A DNA stretch of 64,000 nt from Antedon bifida (lineage: Eukaryota; Echinodermata; Crinoidea; Comatulida; Antedonidae): contig OY727097.1 of the NCBI GenBank assembly GCA_963402885.1, positions 7,254,001-7,318,000 of the forward strand. Reading direction: 5' to 3'. Shown in pieces: positions 57,244 through 64,000 of the stretch. Position 1 is the first letter of the stretch. Each line of letters starts with the position of its first letter. The notes beneath the pieces were generated by a model. It was not told where the DNA came from and ran no database searches. It saw nothing but the letters and a program-made list of their open reading frames with translations. Made by a program: the position numbers and the translations under genes.

Positions 57244-60200
57244 TATTTTATTATTATTGTACATATGAATAAACTCTAAACATGGGTCTATACAGTAGAT
57301 CAACTTTTTGACTTCTCACTGTAAGCTTTTTAGCTTCGCACACTGACTTCACAACCTAAACTAAATTAGTTAATTTCATTTTTAGTTTCACAGTCAGTGT
57401 CAATCATGTTTTTATAGACAATTTCTGGGAATGTTCTATGAATAAACTAGTGTTAAAATTCTCAAAAAATTTCATCTGGTTTCAAATGGATATTTAAAAA
57501 TCATGTCAACTTCATTTGCGTGACCAAGGCTACTGAAAATAGCTGAAACGTAGCAAGTAAGTACTTGGAAACTGGTTTAACAAAAAAGTTAACATTTATT
57601 TTTAAATGATGGTAAAATGTTTTTACAAAAACAGACTACAGTACATGTACAACAGTATGGATTATAGGACTAAATGCAGTGAGAGCAATTGTATTTTAGA
57701 CTCAACATCCATATAACAGGCACAGTAGGGTTTGCATGATAATATGTAATACATCAAATAATAGCATTATTGGATTATGAATGGTCACCTACATAGACAC
57801 ATGACCTTTTAACCCTGCCAGTGATTTCTGTACCATCTCCACATTGTGAAAATAAAAACGCCTCAATACATTTAGTGTACAAGAAGTATATTTTCCATTA
57901 ACAACACTGAATGATCTATGTACAGATTACAGTATATCCCATACACATACTGTACATATAAGTCTCTTTTAGCAGTCTAAATACTGTACAAGTTGTATAT
58001 ACTGTACCTGCTACCTTATCTGTACTAACTACTGTACAACCTTTTTTGAATGGAATTTTTTATCCCTTGTTTCCGAAAATCTGGTAACACCCATTATTAT
58101 CAAAACTTAAGTTACCTGTAACTATTAAAAATAAACCTGTAGTCCTTGAGAGAGGCAAGGTACCATTCCACTTTACCCAATAAAATACTTTGATTTCAAC
58201 AACATAAATAGTATTAAACTATAGTATACTAAATACAGCAGTTGTAGTCGTCAGATATCTGTAGAAAAAATCTCCTTAACAGACAATGTTCAATTCCTAT
58301 GCATTTTCCAATGAACCAATCAACTTGGGGAAGGATTTGTAAAAGCAAAGATTTTTTAATTTCTTAGTAGGAGGTCGTTCACCTAATTACATTCGCGATA
58401 CTGTAAGAACTGCTAATGTAATATGATTAACTACACATCATATTTATCTTTTTTTATTTAAAACCTTCTGGCGATAGAGATTTATGACTGCTCTTCGTGC
58501 CTTCTGCGATGAACACATTTCACCGCTATTATGTTACGATTTCCATCGCATTTCATTTAATTTTCGCGTTGTGCATTCAATAATCAAAGATGCTAATTTT
58601 TGCCGGTTTGCTTCTTGCTGTAAACCGAGATTTTAATGTGGGAAACATAACTGACAAAACGCCAATACTAAGTAACATTATGATTCAAAATTTGCACGGT
58701 GAACGGTTATGTGGATTTATTCGCAACATTTATAATTTAGAACTATGATTAAGTATCAGTAAGGAAATAAACACAATAAAAGATGATTAGGATTCGTAAC
58801 CAACTCGAAAATGATAATTGCATTTGAAGGGCAATTGAGGATTTCAATTTCTATTGTTTAATATGTATTTGAATGATTTGAAACCACATAAGATACAGTA
58901 TCAACACAAACTACAGGAATATTATAGCAAAACTGATGGAAAAATAACTACCATTTAAATAACGATTTTCAATGATTTACAGTACATGCTAACTAATATA
59001 ATAAACTGGTATATTAACATAGGCAGGAAAATCTAAACTACCCAGTGATGTACTTAAAATCAACCAAGATTCGAACCAGGAATTGCAGGGTATGTCGGCA
59101 TACTACCATTTAAACCAGTGGGGCTTTTATGCTATGTTTCAAATTTGATTGGATAGTGACTATTGACCATTAATTCAAACTTCAAACTGGGAATTTGTTG
59201 GATCCAGGAATTTTCAATAGACGCCTCCTTTTAATGCATTGTGTAAAGTACAGTAGGTCATAGTATATTTCAGTTTTAGGCCTACAGTACTGTACCTGTT
59301 GGTAGACATACAGTATCCAAAATAAACACTTACAAAGGGACAATCAAATAGATAGTGAGACTACTGGTATGTAGTGTAGGTTTATTAATGATAATCTGTA
59401 CAACACACCTTCTTATAATCTGTATTTTACTTTATATCTGCACTGTAGAAATATTAAATAATAACTCTGATTTATTTTCATAATTTATGCATTGCAAATA
59501 TAGTGAAGTGAATATTGGTAATAAAAATGTGTTGTTACATTAGTGAATGTGACTATGTTCTGTAAAATGATTAGTAGTAGCTAAAGGCTACGGTATTCTA
59601 ATAGATTTATACAGCATCTTCAACAATTTATTAATAATAATCTACGGCAAACATTTCTTCTGAATATGCTAATTTTGATTTCTATTTGTTCTCCAGGTAT
59701 AGTTTGTAGAATTTAATTTTCATTAGGAGAAGCAACGTTTTAAAGAATCAAGGACGTTGTCCGCGATTACTCTGTATATTACAGATCAATCTGTTGTATT
59801 ACACCATTGTGTACAATAGTTTTCAATAAAATATTCATAGATTCTTTGTCTATTTTTACTTGAAACTGCTGTATATCAGCTACGTAGGAGTGGATTGTGG
59901 CTTGGTGGTTATGATGTTTGGCTACAAATCCAAGGGTCCTGGGTTTATGTCCTATCTGACATACTGTATGTCTGGATTTTTTCTCATGACAAATTACTCC
60001 CAAAGACTTGTAATTAAATTTAAATTTTGTTTATGTAGAGCATCTTGTGTATAGGTTTGTCTTGTGCACGGGATTTAAGAAGGATATTGAATGAATTCGA
60101 TATGGTTATCCTTGGCAATTTGCCTAAATACAGTGTATAAAAACAAAACAATGCTTTTTTTTTGTAGTTTTGTTTTAATAATTATCAATAATAATAATAT

Positions 60201-61322
60201 CATTAAAAAAAACAAGTTTTTGTGAAATACCAAAATGATCAAATATTCACCAGATAAAAAAAACCCCAGTGCTGATTATGCTTCTTGAAGAAATTCTGGC
60301 ACTGTGTTGTAAATCTTGTTCGAATATTGGTCCAAAACTAAAGTCACTGCCATCACAGCATCCTAGCCAAAACATCTGCGCAGGTTTGAGGGGTTTTTCA
60401 TCCAATATTTCTGATGGCAGTTCCAGTTCAGTTCCAGTGTACTGTACAGTAAAGCCTATTTACACAGATGAGCATTAACAGTAAGCGGAAAAGTGCTTGT
60501 AGAGTATGTTCTCCTGAACCGGTTTCCACTCAACCACCTGTCTGCTCCACATTTTCTGTAAATGGTCATAAGATATAGCATAGATTCTATATTTTTGCAT
60601 TCCACTTACAGTAGGCCTACAGTCACCGCTCTTCTGTGTAAATTGGCCTTAATGGCATGTGTGTCTTCCCGTTCGGAGGTTACCCCAGTGTTCTGATTCA
60701 GTTAAACACCTCGTTGTTCCATCAGTTTGACCTGGTGTGGCCCTTTGTTATCATCATCTGCCATTTGTAATAATTTTTTTTTAAATAATGCAAGCAGAAA
60801 AAAAGGCTTTTATTTTCATATTGTTCATTGACCGAACTCAAGTGTCTCTAGTGTAACAAGTGTTATTCAGAAATATTAACAAGAGAAATCTCCATACACT
60901 TGTAGAGCCTCCTGACTGAATGAGGAAATCTACATTAATGATAATTACCGACCCTGAACTTTACAAAGCTTTTAACTTTTCTTCCTTAATTCATGTTTTA
61001 TTTATTTGATCTCATTCCATATTTGATTGAAGTAGAGTAGATAATTGGTAAATCCTGGCCATGACCTCAATTGGATTTCATTATAATATTGCATTATACT
61101 AGTACCCTTACTTGATCACTGCCAATTATATTTGGCAAGATCGTGTTTTTCAAGTGTACTGCGATAATCGTTGTTAAATCCTTTCTTTTTGTGTTAGTGT
61201 TTTTGCCATGTTTTCATTCCCTCAATATAAAAAGTCTTCCTTACAATTACATGATGAGCCACTAAAATTATTTGAGATAGAATAGGCAATTGCTTTAGTT
61301 TTGTGTATGAAAAACTGATACT
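57244..61322. other. Intergenic, no gene recognised
   Basis: AT-rich, with many TACTGTA/TACAGTA words. A SINE-like fragment is at 59885-59960. TAGGCCTA at 59277-59284 and 60612-60619. ORFs are short without family signatures. Confidence 0.5.
59885..59960 (+). repeat. tRNA-like SINE fragment
   Basis: GTGGCTTGGTGGTTATGATG resembles an A-box region and GGGTTTATGTCC a degenerate B-box about 35 bases later. Confidence 0.4.
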
Positions 61323-62200
61323 GTAGTCCTTGAACCATCCTAGTGCGAACCAAGCTTTAGCAACAAGCCCTTGTAGTCCTTCAATCCTAGTGCGAACCAA
61401 GCTTTAGCAACAAGCCCTTGTAGTCCTTCAATCCTAGTGCGAACCAAGCTTTAGCAACAAGCCCTTGTAGTCCTTCAATCCTAGTGGGAACCAAGCTTTA
61501 GCAACAAGCCCTTGTAGTCCTTGAACCATCCTAGTGCGAACCAAGCTTTAGCAACAAGCCCTTGTAGTCCTTCAATCCTAGTGCGAACCAAGCTTTAGCA
61601 ACAAGCCCTTGTAGTCCTTCAATCCTAGTGCGAACCAAGCTTTAGCAACAAGCCCTTGTAGTCCTTCAATCCTAGTGCGAACAAAGCTTTAGCAACAAGC
61701 CCTTGTAGTCCTTCAATCCTAGTGCGAACCAAGCTTTAGCAACAAGCCCTTGTAGTCCTTCAATCCTAGTGCGAACAAAGCTTTAGCAACAAGCCATATA
61801 GTCCTTCCATCCTAGTGCGAACCAAGCTTTAGCAAGGTTCTGTCGACTTTCCATTGTAGTGCGAGCCAAGCTTTAGCAACAAGCCCCTATAGTCCTTCCA
61901 TCCTAGTGCGAACCAAGCTTTAGCAACAAGCCCATATAGTCCTTCCATCCTAGTGCGAACCAAGCTTTAGCAACAAGCCCGTGGTACTGTCGACCTTCCA
62001 TTGTAATGCGAACCAAGCTTTATCAACAAGCCCTATAGTCCTTCCATCCTAATGCGAACCAAGTTTTAGCAACAAGCTCATGGTACTGTCACCCTTCCGA
62101 GCCCCTGTAGTCCTTCCATCCTAGTGCAAATTAAGCTTTAACAACAAGCCCCTGGTACTCCAGATGTAGTCTTCCTAGTGTGAACGAAGCTTTTGCCCCT
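61323..62200. repeat. 47-bp minisatellite, about 18 units
   Basis: The unit is TAGTCCTTCAATCCTAGTGC then GAACCAAGCTTTAGCAACAA and GCCCTTG (47 bp). Left units are near-identical. From about 61790 the units vary in length (CATATAGTCC, GGTACTGTCGACC) and decay. The CCTAGTGxGAACCAAGCTT core matches the terminal repeat of MITE family B. Confidence 0.9.
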
Positions 62201-62975
62201 GGTCTTTTGTGTCTGGTTATAATGTCATTGAAGTTAAAATAGAAAAACATATTAGTTTGTGATCTGTAGAGGAGTTTAGTGTCTGAAGAATCTGAAAATT
62301 GAACAGCAGGCAACTCAGCCGCCAAGCTTTACGAGCTTTGCATTCACAATCAAAGCTTACTTTTACATCATTTATGATCGATTATAATCTTTTCTTTTTT
62401 TCTTCTTCTTTTTTCATGAAAAATATTAACCCACCTTTTATCAACGTTAACCATATTTGAAATGTATTTACAAACATACCCTTAAGACACATATTGAAAC
62501 AAATTAGAAATGTAAATTACTTATTCAAATTCAACCTATATTTATTTAACTACTGTATAATGATATTTAACCTTTAACATTTGACCTCTGACCTAAAATA
62601 CTTATAGAATTTTATTTAGCATGGATTGATAATAAATTATGCTAAAATCCCACACAAGAACAATCCCAATGCTTTTGATCATATTACAACACATGGATGT
62701 AAAATGTACAGAACAATGGTTCTGTACTTTTAACATGTGTTATTGTATTACTCTCAAAGGAAATACATTACTGTAAACAAATGGCATAGGCCTAGATAAG
62801 TTATCCTACAGACAGACAGTAAATTCGCCAGTCATTAGGCCATTAGATATGAATATATCTACATTTGAATCTATTTTTAACAATGATGTCATGTGCCTTA
62901 TATTATGAACTATATGTACACAAATACTCTACACTAACAATATTCTAAAAATAATCAATCTTGTGGTTCAATTTA
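62201..62975. other. Intergenic, nothing recognised
   Basis: AT-rich; TAGGCCTA at 62787-62794; no credible ORF. Confidence 0.5.
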
Positions 62976-63153
62976 TACAGTTGGATCCTTATTAAGAAAA
63001 CATGGAAACTCAACAAAGTGTCCCCTTAATAGGGGTCTCTACTCAATACAGAGGTTGGCAGGAGTGTTAAAACATATATTTCTCCTTGTTTATTTCACAT
63101 GAAAGTGGCCCCTTAAAACTGTAGGTGTGTCCCAAAGAAGGGGTTTGACTGTA
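62976..63153. repeat. TTAATAGGGG-type inverted-repeat element
   Basis: Starts TACAGTTGGATCC and ends GGGGTTTGACTGTA. Inside are AAAGTGTCCCCTTAATAGGG and CACATGAAAGTGGCCCCTTA, which resemble the 67-bp minisatellite unit read on the other strand (TTTCACGAGAAGGTGTCCCC, TTAATAGAGGTG). Confidence 0.55.
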
Positions 63154-64000
63154 AACAATATTTTAATTTACAATGTCTGGGCTAGTAATCTTTAATACCC
63201 AGTGGGATAGTAATTCTTTACTACTCAGTCAATATTTCACTTCCATTCCTTCCCAGAATGCACAGTACGTAACCATGATTTTACATTCACACTGTAAATA
63301 ACACAGTAATTACTTTAAATTTACATTAAACCAAAAAAATAATGATTTAATATTTATACTCGGTACAGAACAACACTGAATAAATTGGGTTAATGTTCAT
63401 TGCCATTTTGTAATAATATAGATACTGTACGAGTGTGTTTATATTTGCATTATATGTACTGTACATTATGTTACAGTAAAATCATAACTGCGATTCTCCA
63501 TAGTTAATGACATACAGTAATTTATGTGTACGCATTAATGCATTCGTGTACATTACACATTATATTAGCATTGATTTAAAGTATTATGTAATCTTATCCA
63601 ATGATTACCATTGAAATATACAAACGCATTAATTGATTCATGATTAGGCTGGATATGTTCTATGTCCACAGGTAATCTTTTAATTGTATTAAATCAAAGC
63701 TTTATTAATCTAATTCCGTATACTATATGCCATACATGCCTAGTATACAAGCAATTTGACATTGCTATTTTTAATTTTCTGAGAATCAAATTAGTCTGTG
63801 TTACTAATTGAATGTCATAGATTTTATGTATGATATCAATTATATGCTTGTTTATAAATGCATTTTTTAGTAAAATAGTATGATTTATGTCACATATCAG
63901 TTTTTTCATCCTTTATTTCACCATTACAATACAGAACCCTATAAATAAAATTTACAACAATGAATTAGGATATACTTTTACAGTAAATGTCTTTTTTACC
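63154..64000. other. Right edge, no gene recognised
   Basis: AT-rich sequence with no protein, RNA or repeat signature I can support. Confidence 0.5.

Noticed and set aside
61323..62200. CRISPR-like repeat array (also the 92-bp LTR repeats)
   Set aside because: Units are head-to-tail with no spacers and the genome is an animal's; these are minisatellites.

Overview
The window is nuclear DNA from an animal. It is AT-rich (roughly one third GC by eye), has multi-exon genes with GT-AG introns, and is crowded with transposon debris. A Ty3/gypsy-class element with the Gmr1-type domain order (a group known from deuterostomes), a receptor guanylyl cyclase ectodomain and many tRNA-derived SINEs and short palindromic elements suggest a marine invertebrate deuterostome, most likely an echinoderm. 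The species call is inference.

Layout: (1) 0.7-4.3 kb, minus strand: four 5' exons of a receptor guanylyl cyclase of the natriuretic-peptide-receptor class (signal peptide and ligand-binding ectodomain). The gene runs off the left edge before its transmembrane and catalytic parts. (2) 4.3-16.5 kb: no host gene recognised; a LINE 3' remnant with a 3' hairpin (8.0-8.7 kb), several MITE families, a SINE and a 67-bp minisatellite (11.0-12.4 kb). (3) 16.8-40.1 kb, minus strand: a complete 13-coding-exon RCC1-BTB gene (RCBTB1/RCBTB2 type). All 13 exons join in frame to 1626 nt (541 aa). (4) 23.2-37.9 kb: a 14.7-kb tandem LTR retrotransposon (LTR-internal-LTR-internal-LTR) inside RCBTB intron 4, in the opposite orientation. 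The right-hand copy has one uninterrupted gag-pol frame; the left-hand copy is broken by a 170-bp insertion in gag and carries a 786-bp antisense LINE fragment in its 5' LTR. (5) 41.7-45.3 kb, plus strand: a complete five-exon FUNDC1/FUNDC2-type mitophagy receptor gene (168 aa), divergent from RCBTB. (6) 50.3-50.8 kb, plus strand: an intronless Rap2-type small GTPase. (7) A 1.59-kb non-autonomous element occurs twice in inverted orientation (46.5-48.1 and 55.7-57.2 kb) around Rap2. (8) 57-64 kb: no gene recognised; a 47-bp minisatellite (61.3-62.2 kb), SINE and MITE fragments.

The host genes act in separate processes: cGMP signalling, RCC1/BTB protein-protein interaction, mitophagy, and Ras-like signalling. 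There is no operon or cluster logic. The most distinctive content is the mobile DNA: the PR-INT-RT-RH retroelement, its shared-LTR tandem form 30 bp from a host splice donor, and two minisatellites that look like amplified pieces of dispersed palindromic elements. I did not find a clearly undescribed biological system. The retroelement order is rare but known as the Gmr1 type.
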